This document shows, one piece after another, positions 8,996 to 16,860 of a DNA stretch of 64,000 bases (its first letter is position 1; each line of letters begins with the position of its first letter). The stretch is taken from positions 5,425,501 through 5,489,500 of the forward strand of contig NZ_CP046176.1 of the NCBI RefSeq assembly GCF_013009555.1, given 5' to 3'. Both the position numbers and the translations under genes were made by a program. The notes beneath the pieces were generated by a model, which did no database searches, was not told the DNA's origin, and saw only the letters and a program-made list of their open reading frames with translations. The DNA comes from Phocaeicola dorei. Lineage in GTDB: Bacteria > Bacteroidota > Bacteroidia > Bacteroidales > Bacteroidaceae.

Positions 8996-9438
8996 TCGAC
9001 TGGGGATATTGGGGCCTTTTCCTAGGCTCTTTTATAGCCGGAAGTGTTCTCCCATTCAGCTCGGAGGCCGTACTGGCAGCCTGTGTCGGTCCGTTGGGCT
9101 TAGACCCGGTGATCAGTATAGCTGCCGCCACCGCCGGCAATGTTGCCGGCGGCATGACCTGCTACTGGATGGGACATCTGGGCAATATGGAATGGATCGA
9201 GAAATATTTTCATGTAAAAAAAGAGAAGATGGACCGTGCGGAGCGGTTTGTACACGGACGGGGTGCCTGGATGGCTTTCTTCGCCTTTATCCCTATTTTG
9301 GGAAGTGCCATATCCATTGTATTAGGCATGATGCGTGCCAATATATGGATTGTCATTCTCGCTATGACCATCGGAAAGATACTCCGCTACGCCTTATTGG
9401 TATGGGGGGTATTGGAAGCCTCCGCTTTAATGCATTAA
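8971..9438 (+). CDS. YqaA/DedA-like small membrane protein
   Basis: 155 residues resembling the YqaA branch of the DedA (SNARE-associated) superfamily. It has an N-terminal re-entrant-type segment, GSFIAGSVLPFSSEAVLAA (~19-37), a glycine-rich helix (AAATAGNVAGGMTCYWMG), and a second half with FAFIPILGSAISIVLGMMR. DedA proteins act in membrane lipid (undecaprenyl phosphate or aminophospholipid) translocation; YqaA itself is not characterised. The start lies inside the preceding gene, and mnmD begins 4 nt after the stop. Confidence 0.8.
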   Translation: MDAILQFLIDWGYWGLFLGSFIAGSVLPFSSEAVLAACVGPLGLDPVISIAAATAGNVAGGMTCYWMGHLGNMEWIEKYFHVKKEKMDRAERFVHGRGAWMAFFAFIPILGSAISIVLGMMRANIWIVILAMTIGKILRYALLVWGVLEASALMH

Positions 9439-9442
9439 AATT

Positions 9443-10126
9443 ATGAAACTGGAACAAACAGCAGATGGAAGTTATACCCTCTATGTACCCGAACTGGACG
9501 AACATTATCATTCGGTGAAAGGGGCACTGACGGAGTCACAACATATCTTTATCGAAATGGGATTAAAACATTCTCCCGTTTCCGAGCCCCACATTCTGGA
9601 GATAGGACTAGGAACAGGACTGAATGCCTTTCTGACACTGCTTTCAGCAGAAGAAACCCGACGGAAAGTACATTATACCGGTATCGAACGCTATCCGTTA
9701 GCCGAAGAAACCTTGAAACAACTGGACTACCCCCGCCTGATCGGCAAACAGCATGAGGAGGATTATTACGCCATCCACCAGGCACCCTGGGACACGGAAA
9801 CAGAGGTATCCCCTTGGTTCACATTACATAAAATTGAAGACGATTTTACCCGGCTTTTCAACTCGGTGGAAGGCAGCCGTCCTGCCGTTCCCTTATACGA
9901 TATCGTCTACTTTGATGCCTTCGCTCCCGACAAACAACCCAAAATGTGGGAACAATCTCTCTTCGATACTTTATACAAGGTATTGAATGACGGAGGTATC
10001 CTGACAACTTACTGTGCCAAAGGGGTGGTAAGAAGGATGTTGCAAACAGCCGGATTCACAGTAGAACGCCTTCCCGGCCCTCCGGGGGGAAAACGCGAGA
10101 TACTGCGGGCAACCAAGTCTGATTAA
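9443..10126 (+). CDS. mnmD: tRNA 5-methylaminomethyl-2-thiouridine(34) methyltransferase MnmD
   Basis: 227 residues, matching stand-alone MnmD (equivalent to the N-terminal half of MnmC). It uses SAM for the last methylation of the wobble uridine in tRNAs for Lys, Glu and Gln. Motifs: SAM loop EIGLGTGLNAF (~52-62), acidic TGIERYP, the DIVYFDAFAPDKQPKMW signature (~152-168), and C-terminal LTTYCAKGVVRRML with PGPPGGKREILRA. No oxidase domain is attached, as is usual in Bacteroidetes. It is last gene of the 3089-10126 operon. Confidence 0.9.
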   Translation: MKLEQTADGSYTLYVPELDEHYHSVKGALTESQHIFIEMGLKHSPVSEPHILEIGLGTGLNAFLTLLSAEETRRKVHYTGIERYPLAEETLKQLDYPRLIGKQHEEDYYAIHQAPWDTETEVSPWFTLHKIEDDFTRLFNSVEGSRPAVPLYDIVYFDAFAPDKQPKMWEQSLFDTLYKVLNDGGILTTYCAKGVVRRMLQTAGFTVERLPGPPGGKREILRATKSD

Positions 10127-10322
10127 ACTTCTAGGACCGAAACTGATGAATGGTCAAGTTTCACCTAAAACAGTAAAACCGTTGTAAAATCCTTCAAATC
10201 CGTCATATATGCATAACTGCATATTTATCAGCAAATTACCATGAAACATTCATCGCTGAATCCGTCATAGATTCTTCATATTCTTTTTCCACGCTGAGAT
10301 GATTGCCGTTATATACATAAAA

Positions 10323-10360
10323 AATCTCCGGCTTATCACAAGCCAGAGATTCTGTTTTAT
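10323..10360. terminator. Hairpin terminator, usable in both directions
   Basis: AATCTC.GGCT (10323-10333) pairs with AGCC.GAGATT (10341-10351) around a short loop. It is followed by CTGTTTT on the + strand and by a six-T run on the minus strand. It sits between mnmD (+) and the convergent lipoprotein gene (-), so it can end both transcripts. Confidence 0.65.
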
Positions 10361-10424
10361 AAATTTAAAGTTTTTATTATATAAGATTCTCCCGTCGGAG
10401 AAAGTCTTATCTTGGAATTGTTAG

Positions 10425-10456
10425 TGAGAGTGCCCCGAAAGTCACTCTCATTTTTT
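10425..10456 (+). terminator. Rho-independent terminator
   Basis: A perfect 8-bp stem, TGAGAGTG (10425-10432) with CACTCTCA (10443-10450), a ten-base loop and TTTTTT (10451-10456). It works on the + strand, toward the convergent lipoprotein gene. The rest of 10127-10478 shows no gene. Confidence 0.7.
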
Positions 10457-10478
10457 AAGACTCTACTGTTAGAAACAA

Positions 10479-13400
10479 TTAGTTCAAAGTCTGTACATAG
10501 AATGTCAAGTCTTTAGTCATGCCAAATACATCTGTGATATGATATGTGATTTCGATAACCTTACCATTACCTACTTCCTTGGCAATATCAAACTTCATCT
10601 TGTTGGTATTGGCAGTTTGAGCAGCACCGTCTAAGATATAAGTTACCACATTTGTAGCCTGTTGATCCATCTTGGCAGAAGGATACAAGCCATAGAATGA
10701 AGGATCAGCCTTATCTACAACAATGCTTTGTCTGTTATTTACCAATGAAGAGTTCAATTCGGCACGTAATGCAGCAGTTACACCTTGTGCGGCAGCACGG
10801 TCAAACAGATAGTACGGTTTGTCGAATGCATCAGCCAAAGTGAAATCAGTATTGCTTACTTCGAATGCATACTTCAAAATAGTCTGCAAACCATCTGTTG
10901 AATAAACAGCTTTTGCAATGAACGGATTCTCTTTTGTACCCTTAGATGCTACTTTTGCAACCTTAGAGTCAGCAATACGGCTGGCGAACTGTAATATAAT
11001 ATCATCCTTAGCTTCTGTATAAACATTGAAGTGATGATATTTAACATCGGTCAAAGTATATGCATCCATGTTACCGGCTGTGCCATAGAAGCCGATTGTA
11101 TTCCATTCAGTATATAATGAGCTATTTGAGATATCGGCAAGAGTTACATAGCTTTCATTAGTCTTACCAATAATTTGGAACGAGTTAGTCGGAACCAATA
11201 CTTCATACCAGTTAGCTTCAACATTTGCTTGTGCATTGTAAGCACCATTTTGGTAATTATAAACTCCCTTGAATGCATCACGCATATCAGCAGCAACAGC
11301 ATCATAGCGGTCCAACAGTTTTTCACCATATACTTTCAATACATCATTTCCGTCTTTGTCTTTAGACCAAGCAGACGTACGGTTAGCTACAGATTCACGT
11401 TTGATCGGGCAGTTAGTAGGCATCTGCAATTCGAATGAGAAGTTCATTCTTGCCACTTCGTATTGATCATAACGAGTTGCGATTTCTACACGGAACGCGT
11501 TGTCCAAAGGCAATGCAATCTTCGTGTTGTCACCACTATACTGACGATTGTCTGTTGTGTAATAAGGAGCAGTTACATGTCCTCCTAATTCACTGTCAAC
11601 CTTGAATGTTACCTTCAATGCGGTAATCTTATCCAAATCACGGATGTTTCCGGTCAGACAAGACTTGCCGGTTGCGTCTACATAATCAAATTCAATGTAT
11701 TTGTCCAGCAATGCACCATTGTATGCAACACGGTCCCAAGTACCTTGGTTGTTGATAGGATCACCACCGGTCAGTTCTACATTGAAGTCAAGGTCATTGC
11801 TACCATATTTCTTATCGAATACACTTCTGTTGATTTCTTGTGGATCGGTTGAATTACCCATGCTGCGTGCAATCGCATCAATCCATTTCATCTTGCCTGC
11901 ATCTCCCAAAGTATTGAAGAATTCTGTCAAGTCAAGTGCCTTACTCCATCCATACCATCTGGTTTGATCGGCAATAACCGTAGCATTGAATGGCGCAACG
12001 ATATCTTCCAGGAACTTGTCAGGAACAGTCACAGCCTCATCATTAAAGTTGACAGAGAAGTAAGTCTTACCTTTCTGACCGTTTATCAAGATGTAGTTGT
12101 AAATGAACGGAATAGTATTGTTCACTACAGCTTCTTTCTTAGCGATGAAACGATAACCGTCTTCAGTAATCTCCACACCATATTTTCTGATGGATTCATC
12201 TGTAATCTTACTCTTGTCTATTTCCAGATAGTAGTCGTATACCAATACAGAGTCTTCTGCCCATTGATCATAGCCGTCAGAACTAAATCCTAGTATATCG
12301 AAGGAAGGAGTATATTCCTTTCCATACAAGAATGAGCTTCCTGAAGGAGCAAATGTCAAGCCATTAATGTAAATGTTTTCAGTTGCGTTTACATTGCTGG
12401 CTTTGAATGTATATACAAACGGGGATTTTACTACTTCTCCATTATTTTTTGATGTAGCTTTCAGTGCAAACAGGTACTTGTCACCATCATTAGCCTTGAA
12501 CTGGCCTGCATAGTCAGGACGTCCCTGGCTTCCGGCTGCATCCAAATCCCATTTCTGTACGTCACGAGGCAGTAACCACATACCGTTGGCCGATGTAGCA
12601 CGGGTAGCTGTAGTAGCTTTGCCGGTCCATGCTTGGGGAGCACCAAAATTCAATCCCCAAGGAGTGGTGTTGTCTGTAGATACAAACGCCCAGTCATAAG
12701 CGTCAGCATCAGCACCTGCGGGATTCACTTGCATCTTGATGTCGCGGTCGGCAGTAGGATACATACCTTTCAACATTTTGCCGTTTACAGCTTTATGTCC
12801 TGCCCAATCCACGTCATTATTCAATATACCATAATAGATATCGAAATCTTGAGCATAGTTTTGTCCGTTCAGTTCAGGAATAATGCTTAACAATGCGGCT
12901 CCACCCGGAATAAAAATAGTTTTCGGCTCACCGTTTGCTTCTGTTACAGTAAAGTTGTAACCACCGGCAACTTCAACCACTCTCAGACCACCGGCAATAT
13001 ATTCGGTATCCACGTATGCACCTTTTTCAGCATCCCATACCTGCCAATAACCAGTTTCCTCGTTCACTTTGGCATCGTGTCCGGCAGCGGCAGCATCACC
13101 CGGTTCGCCTTGGTCACCTTTGTCACCCTTATCACCTTTGGCAGGATATTCAGATTTCACACCGTCAAATGCCCAGTAACCGTCGATAATGGTCACAACT
13201 GTACCATTCTTACCGTCTTCACCCTTGTCACCTTTAATAGTTTCAATGGTACTCGTAGAGTTGTCACTCCAGGTTACAGTGATACCGTCACCGTTCTTCA
13301 CTACGTTGGTAACATACTTACCAGCATCAACTTTTGCCTGTAAAGCTGAAAGAGCCGACTTGATATCGACCAGTTCCTTGTCGATGCGGTCAATGTCCTC

Positions 13401-13487
13401 ATCATAGTCTTTACAAGACACAAATGTTCCTGTTGACGAAACCATTAAGGCTCCGAACAGAACTGCACTTAAAAACTTTTTGTTCAT
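10479..13487 (-). CDS. Large surface lipoprotein with coiled coil and collagen-like triplets (DUF4988-like)
   Basis: 1002 residues. It has a lipoprotein signal peptide with Cys25 (FVSC-KDYDED). A short coiled coil (~30-53, DRIDKELVDIKSALSALQAKV region) is followed by NVVKNGDGITVTWSDN and DGKNGTVVTIIDGYW, as in DUF4988-type N-termini, and then collagen-like Gly-X-Y triplets GDKGDKGDQGEPGD (~117-130). The remaining ~850 residues look like repeated beta-rich domains with no enzyme motif. It probably stands on the outer surface as a trimeric stalk with a head, a role in adhesion or shielding being inference. It lies 57 bp downstream of a small AraC regulator, and both would be driven by the invertible promoter at 14081-14286. 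Confidence 0.75.
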   Translation of the reverse strand: MNKKFLSAVLFGALMVSSTGTFVSCKDYDEDIDRIDKELVDIKSALSALQAKVDAGKYVTNVVKNGDGITVTWSDNSTSTIETIKGDKGEDGKNGTVVTIIDGYWAFDGVKSEYPAKGDKGDKGDQGEPGDAAAAGHDAKVNEETGYWQVWDAEKGAYVDTEYIAGGLRVVEVAGGYNFTVTEANGEPKTIFIPGGAALLSIIPELNGQNYAQDFDIYYGILNNDVDWAGHKAVNGKMLKGMYPTADRDIKMQVNPAGADADAYDWAFVSTDNTTPWGLNFGAPQAWTGKATTATRATSANGMWLLPRDVQKWDLDAAGSQGRPDYAGQFKANDGDKYLFALKATSKNNGEVVKSPFVYTFKASNVNATENIYINGLTFAPSGSSFLYGKEYTPSFDILGFSSDGYDQWAEDSVLVYDYYLEIDKSKITDESIRKYGVEITEDGYRFIAKKEAVVNNTIPFIYNYILINGQKGKTYFSVNFNDEAVTVPDKFLEDIVAPFNATVIADQTRWYGWSKALDLTEFFNTLGDAGKMKWIDAIARSMGNSTDPQEINRSVFDKKYGSNDLDFNVELTGGDPINNQGTWDRVAYNGALLDKYIEFDYVDATGKSCLTGNIRDLDKITALKVTFKVDSELGGHVTAPYYTTDNRQYSGDNTKIALPLDNAFRVEIATRYDQYEVARMNFSFELQMPTNCPIKRESVANRTSAWSKDKDGNDVLKVYGEKLLDRYDAVAADMRDAFKGVYNYQNGAYNAQANVEANWYEVLVPTNSFQIIGKTNESYVTLADISNSSLYTEWNTIGFYGTAGNMDAYTLTDVKYHHFNVYTEAKDDIILQFASRIADSKVAKVASKGTKENPFIAKAVYSTDGLQTILKYAFEVSNTDFTLADAFDKPYYLFDRAAAQGVTAALRAELNSSLVNNRQSIVVDKADPSFYGLYPSAKMDQQATNVVTYILDGAAQTANTNKMKFDIAKEVGNGKVIEITYHITDVFGMTKDLTFYVQTLN

Positions 13488-13544
13488 AAATAAAGATTTA
13501 AATTTATAAATTTAAAAAACTAAAAATTGGTTATACATATACTG

Positions 13545-14042
13545 TTATAAAAGGACTTCATTCTTTATTTCCAAGTTTACCAGATTCCTCTCGCGCGCCG
13601 CATACCGTTTCGGTGTCATACCCGTCTGACGGACGAAAGCCAGATAGAAAGGACTCTTCGAGCCGAAGCCACTCCGTGACGGAACCTCACCCAGCGGACA
13701 ACCGCCGTTGCGAAGCAACTCCTTAGCGTATTCCACCCGGTAGCGGTTAAGCAACTCCTTCAGGTGACAACCGAAGTAGCGGTTCACCGCATTGCTCAGG
13801 TAAGTCTGGTTTGTTTCGAGCATCACACTCAGTTTCTTTAACGAAAGAGAGGAATCAAGGAATGCCCGACGTATCTCCAACTGATACAATATACCTTTAT
13901 ATATAAGGCTGTCTGCCGGACGAACATCCGACAGTGACGAGAACCGCGCCGTCCACTCGCGACCGGCGGCACGATAGAGCAATGCCTTCTGCCTTACAGA
14001 AGTGCCGCTCGTCTTTTTACGTCTCAGAAACAGGTATTCCAT
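13545..14042 (-). CDS. Small AraC-type transcriptional regulator
   Basis: 165 residues. The C-terminal ~100 residues form an AraC double helix-turn-helix: first helix pair SLSLKKLSVMLETNQTYLSNAVNRY, then the linker RYRVEYAKELL and the second pair ending GMTPKRYAARER. The N-terminal ~60 residues are too short for a usual ligand-binding domain. It matches the small regulators that accompany phase-variable surface-protein loci in Bacteroides. It shares direction with the downstream lipoprotein and may regulate it. Its ATG is only 38 bp from the left inverted repeat of the promoter switch. Confidence 0.8.
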   Translation of the reverse strand: MEYLFLRRKKTSGTSVRQKALLYRAAGREWTARFSSLSDVRPADSLIYKGILYQLEIRRAFLDSSLSLKKLSVMLETNQTYLSNAVNRYFGCHLKELLNRYRVEYAKELLRNGGCPLGEVPSRSGFGSKSPFYLAFVRQTGMTPKRYAARERNLVNLEIKNEVLL

Positions 14043-14080
14043 CTAAACTCGTTATTCGTTCTTATTGGCTTTTTATGCAG

Positions 14081-14102
14081 ATCTCTTAGTAAGAGATCGA
14101 CA
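14081..14102 (+). repeat. Left inverted repeat of the promoter switch
   Basis: 22 bp, identical in reverse complement to 14265-14286. Outside flanks differ (TATGCAG here, TATAA on the other side), so the identity is confined to the repeat, as expected for a recombinase crossover site. Confidence 0.85.
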
Positions 14103-14264
14103 AACAGACGATAACAAGCTTGAAATCAAAACATTAACTATACACATACAAGGTTAAACCAGAGCTGGCAGAACTAGAAGAAATACTTTTTTTCACAATA
14201 TTCCATATTTTTTCCGCGAAAAGTGTACTAGTTATCAAAACTTTCCTTATTTTTGCACGTGAAA

Positions 14265-14286
14265 TGTCGATCTCTTACTAAGAGAT
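14265..14286 (-). repeat. Right inverted repeat of the promoter switch
   Basis: Exact reverse complement of 14081-14102. It would lie in the 5' leader just downstream of the transcription start set by TATTTTTG at 14248. Confidence 0.85.
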
Positions 14287-14566
14287 TTATATTTTTTCAT
14301 CTTCCAGACATATAATAACCTATTGATTTTCAACCATCCACAACTAATCCCTACTTCCTCCCTTAACATATAGTAAGATAAATACATGAAACAAAGATTG
14401 AAAGGATTTTTTTACAATTCTTAGTCTTCATGAATACGAGAGCCTTATATGGCCTCTTAAAAAGATTGACAAACGATAAGACACTTCCCACAAAATATAA
14501 AGCGCATATTTATAGAGAACTATAAAGACTACATAGAATGCCATATAGAATCTCTTACCTGAAACT

Positions 14567-14609
14567 AAGGCTTCTCATACAGCCACAGAGCAACCGTATG
14601 AAAAGCCTT
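14567..14609 (+). promoter_or_regulatory. Long stem-loop upstream of the zinc-transport genes
   Basis: 14-nt arms AAGGCTTcTCATAC (14567-14580) and GTATGAaAAGCCTT (14596-14609) pair with one mismatch around a 15-nt loop. No T-run follows, so it is not a plain terminator, although it could stop read-through from the promoter switch. It lies ~100 bp before the znuA-like start. Confidence 0.4.
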
Positions 14610-14634
14610 AACCAAACTGAAATTGCTTATCAAT

Positions 14635-14688
14635 TGAGCAATTTGGGAAGTATTTGTACCTGATTAATGAGCAATTTGCGTATATTTG
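14635..14688 (+). promoter_or_regulatory. Promoter and direct repeats upstream of the znuA-like gene
   Basis: A perfect -7 box TATATTTG lies at 14681-14688. TGAGCAATTTG occurs twice, at 14635-14645 and 14668-14678, exactly 33 bp apart (three helical turns), the second abutting the -7 box. For a metal-uptake operon a metal-sensing repressor such as a Fur/Zur-type protein is the obvious candidate binder. That is inference. Confidence 0.5.
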
Positions 14689-14716
14689 TTGTTGTTAAAC
14701 AGAAAAGATAACATTC

Positions 14717-15622
14717 ATGAGAACCAGACATCACATATTTTCCCAATTGCATCCCGGTAAAAGTATCCTTTGTTCATGCTGCATGGCACTGATAGTGTGC
14801 CTGTTTACCGCCTGTGACAGTAAACAGCCCACTTCCAGAAAACCGACCCTGACTGTCACCCTGGAGCCCTTGCGCTATTTCACAGAAACCATTGCAGGCG
14901 ATAAATTCAAGGTAGTCAGCATGGTTCCGAAAGGAAGCAGCCCCGAAACCTACGACCCTACCCCCCAGCAGCTGGTCAATCTGGATAAGAGTATCGCCTA
15001 CCTGCGCATAGGCTATATCGGTTTTGAACAAGCCTGGATGGATAAACTGACCACGAATGCCCCTCATCTGAAAATATTCGATACTTCAAAAGGGATAGAT
15101 GTCATACAGGAAGCAGGATACAACCACGGTGACCATCATCACGAAGGGGGGATAGAGCCTCATATATGGAACTCCGCACGCAATGCCTCAGTAATCGCCC
15201 GTAATATCTACGCCGCCCTGAGCGAACTGGACAGTGCAAACGAGCCCTATTACAAACATCGTTTGGACAGTCTGCAACAAATTATCGCACAGACAGACAC
15301 GGAAGTTCGTAACCGGCTACAGAATGCCGACACCACTTTCCTCATCTATCATCCGGCACTCAGTTATTTTGCCCGGGACTATGGATTGAAGCAAATCAGC
15401 ATTGAAGAAAGAGGAAAAGAACCCTCGCCCGCCCATCTGAAAGAATTGATAGAAACCTGCCGCCGGGACAATGCCCGGGTTATTTTTGTCCAGCAGGAAT
15501 TCGATACGCGCAATGCCAGACTGATAGCAGATGAATTGGGGATTACCGTTGTTCCCATCAATCCGCTAAGTTACGAATGGCAGGAAGAGATGATTAATGT
15601 AGCAAAAGCACTTGCCAAATAA
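14717..15622 (+). CDS. znuA: Metal (zinc-type) ABC transporter substrate-binding lipoprotein
   Basis: 301 residues. A long basic N-terminus is followed by a hydrophobic stretch and lipobox LFTAC (Cys33), so the protein should be membrane-anchored. TLEPLRYFTETIAGDKF and SPETYDPTPQQL are typical of cluster A-I metal-binding proteins. A histidine-rich loop, HGDHHHEGG (~136-144), and PHIWNS with its metal-binding His (~148) favour zinc over manganese. A second conserved His is in IYHPALSYFARDYGL. The ATPase gene begins 9 nt after the stop. An internal Met just before the hydrophobic segment could be the true start. Confidence 0.85.
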   Translation: MRTRHHIFSQLHPGKSILCSCCMALIVCLFTACDSKQPTSRKPTLTVTLEPLRYFTETIAGDKFKVVSMVPKGSSPETYDPTPQQLVNLDKSIAYLRIGYIGFEQAWMDKLTTNAPHLKIFDTSKGIDVIQEAGYNHGDHHHEGGIEPHIWNSARNASVIARNIYAALSELDSANEPYYKHRLDSLQQIIAQTDTEVRNRLQNADTTFLIYHPALSYFARDYGLKQISIEERGKEPSPAHLKELIETCRRDNARVIFVQQEFDTRNARLIADELGITVVPINPLSYEWQEEMINVAKALAK

Positions 15623-15631
15623 TACAGCCTT

Positions 15632-16399
15632 ATGACGAATCCCATTATACAACTTACAGACATTTCCGCTTCTTACGATGAGAAAACAGTGCTAAGCCAT
15701 ATCAACCTCACCGTATATGAGCATGACTTCCTAGGTGTAATAGGTCCCAATGGTGGTGGAAAAACCACATTAATTAAAATCATACTAGGATTACTAAAGC
15801 CTATTTCAGGCACAATCCGTTTCTATAAAAATGGAAAAGAAATACCCGAGATAGCCATGGGATACTTACCACAATACAACAGTATTGACAAGAAATTCCC
15901 CATTTCGGTGTACGAGGTGGTATTATCAGGGCTCAACAAGCAGAAATCCCTGTTCCACCGCTACACTCCCGAACAGCACGAACTAGTGAACCGGATTATT
16001 GCCCGCATGGGATTGGAAGGTTTGGAAAGCCGTGCCATCGGCGAACTGAGCGGAGGACAACTGCAACGCGCGCTCTTGGGACGCGCCTTGGTTTCAAATC
16101 CTGAGGTTGTCATTCTGGACGAACCCAATACCTACATTGACAAACGGTTTGAGGCCAAACTCTATTCCCTGCTGGAAGAAATCAACAAGGAACGGGCCAT
16201 CATCCTGGTAAGCCATGATATAGGCACTGTGCTGCAAAATGTAAAAACCATAGCGTGCGTCAACGAAACGCTGGATTATCATCCCGATACGGAAGTACCC
16301 ACCGAATGGCTGGAAGAGCATTTCGGATGCCCCATTGAACTGTTAGGGCATGGAAACTTCCCTCACCGCATCTTGAAATGCCATCATCACGACGAATAA
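15632..16399 (+). CDS. znuC: Metal ABC transporter ATP-binding protein
   Basis: 255 residues with every nucleotide-binding motif: Walker A GPNGGGKTT (38-46), Q-loop in LPQYNSIDKKFPISVYEVV, signature LSGGQLQR (~133-140), Walker B VVILDEPN (~152-159) and the switch His in VSHDIG. It belongs to the ZnuC/MntB branch and ends in a histidine-rich tail, KCHHHDE. It partners the binding protein immediately upstream. The expected permease is absent: 16400-16860 has no gene, and the next gene is unrelated. Confidence 0.88.
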   Translation: MTNPIIQLTDISASYDEKTVLSHINLTVYEHDFLGVIGPNGGGKTTLIKIILGLLKPISGTIRFYKNGKEIPEIAMGYLPQYNSIDKKFPISVYEVVLSGLNKQKSLFHRYTPEQHELVNRIIARMGLEGLESRAIGELSGGQLQRALLGRALVSNPEVVILDEPNTYIDKRFEAKLYSLLEEINKERAIILVSHDIGTVLQNVKTIACVNETLDYHPDTEVPTEWLEEHFGCPIELLGHGNFPHRILKCHHHDE

Positions 16400-16498
16400 A
16401 TCCGATTATCGTGACCTAATTCTTTTCATGCGGCAGGTTAAGCCCTATCCACCTTATCATTAAGCATTTTCTTACGGTAGGCTTCTACAGTCGCCGGC

Positions 16499-16590
16499 AG
16501 TGGTCTGTACGGTCTGTTGCAATGGACTGTACGGACCACTATAGCAGACTGTACAGTCCACTGTAGCGGTCTATACTAGTTTACCGTATA
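16499..16590. repeat. Four imperfect 22-bp tandem repeats with palindromic cores
   Basis: Units begin at 16503, 16525, 16547 and 16569, each exactly 22 bp. They start G(T/A)CTGTAC or GTCTATAC, and the middle two continue GG/AGACCACT-like to TATAGC/TGTAGC. Unit 3 contains the perfect palindrome GACTGTACAGTC (16547-16558). Positions 16499-16514 also pair with 16525-16540, giving a ~16-bp stem with G-U pairs. Two-turn spacing puts all cores on one DNA face. The rest of 16400-16860 shows no gene. Confidence 0.7.
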
Positions 16591-16817
16591 AAAGACCTTA
16601 ACCTAGCCATTAATCAAGCTTAATCATAGAGTAGAAAAAAGGTTAGGAATCCAACGATTCCCTCCATCTGCACAAACTGAAATTTCAGAACACAGCATAC
16701 AAACCAGCAATAAAACATAGAAATTCCGTTAAGGACTGAAAGAAACATTTTCTGCCGCATCCCCGAAGGATAACACTAAATAACAGACCATTGTACCCCT
16801 ATTCCAACTTTCTTTCG

Positions 16818-16825
16818 TATCTTTG
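16818..16825 (+). promoter_or_regulatory. Bacteroides -7 promoter element of the DUF2723 gene
   Basis: TATCTTTG, a full match to TAnnTTTG, 35 bp upstream of ATG 16861. The -33 element is weak (TTGT at 16791). Confidence 0.55.
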
Positions 16826-16860
16826 CGCCCATTGAACGTTAACGAAACAATAATATATTC

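Larger units (their letters stand above)
14081..14286. promoter_or_regulatory. Invertible promoter segment (phase switch), probably OFF for araC-lipoprotein
   Basis: A perfect 22-bp inverted repeat bounds 162 bp: 14081-14102 (ATCTCTTAGTAAGAGATC then GACA) and 14265-14286 (its reverse complement). Each repeat contains a 17-bp palindrome, ATCTCTTA-G-TAAGAGAT. Just inside the right repeat is TATTTTTG (14248-14255), a match to the Bacteroides -7 consensus TAnnTTTG, reading rightward. In this orientation it points away from araC; inverted, the promoter would lie ~70 bp upstream of the araC ATG and read into araC and the lipoprotein. No clear -33 TTTG is seen. Confidence 0.8.

Noticed and set aside
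9009..9446. 145-residue + strand frame overlapping the yqaA-like gene
   Set aside because: It is out of frame with a clear membrane protein and is rich in Arg/Cys, typical of a shadow frame.
14567..14609. Riboswitch upstream of the zinc genes
   Set aside because: Only a single hairpin is visible; I see no conserved aptamer elements, so I list it as a stem-loop only.
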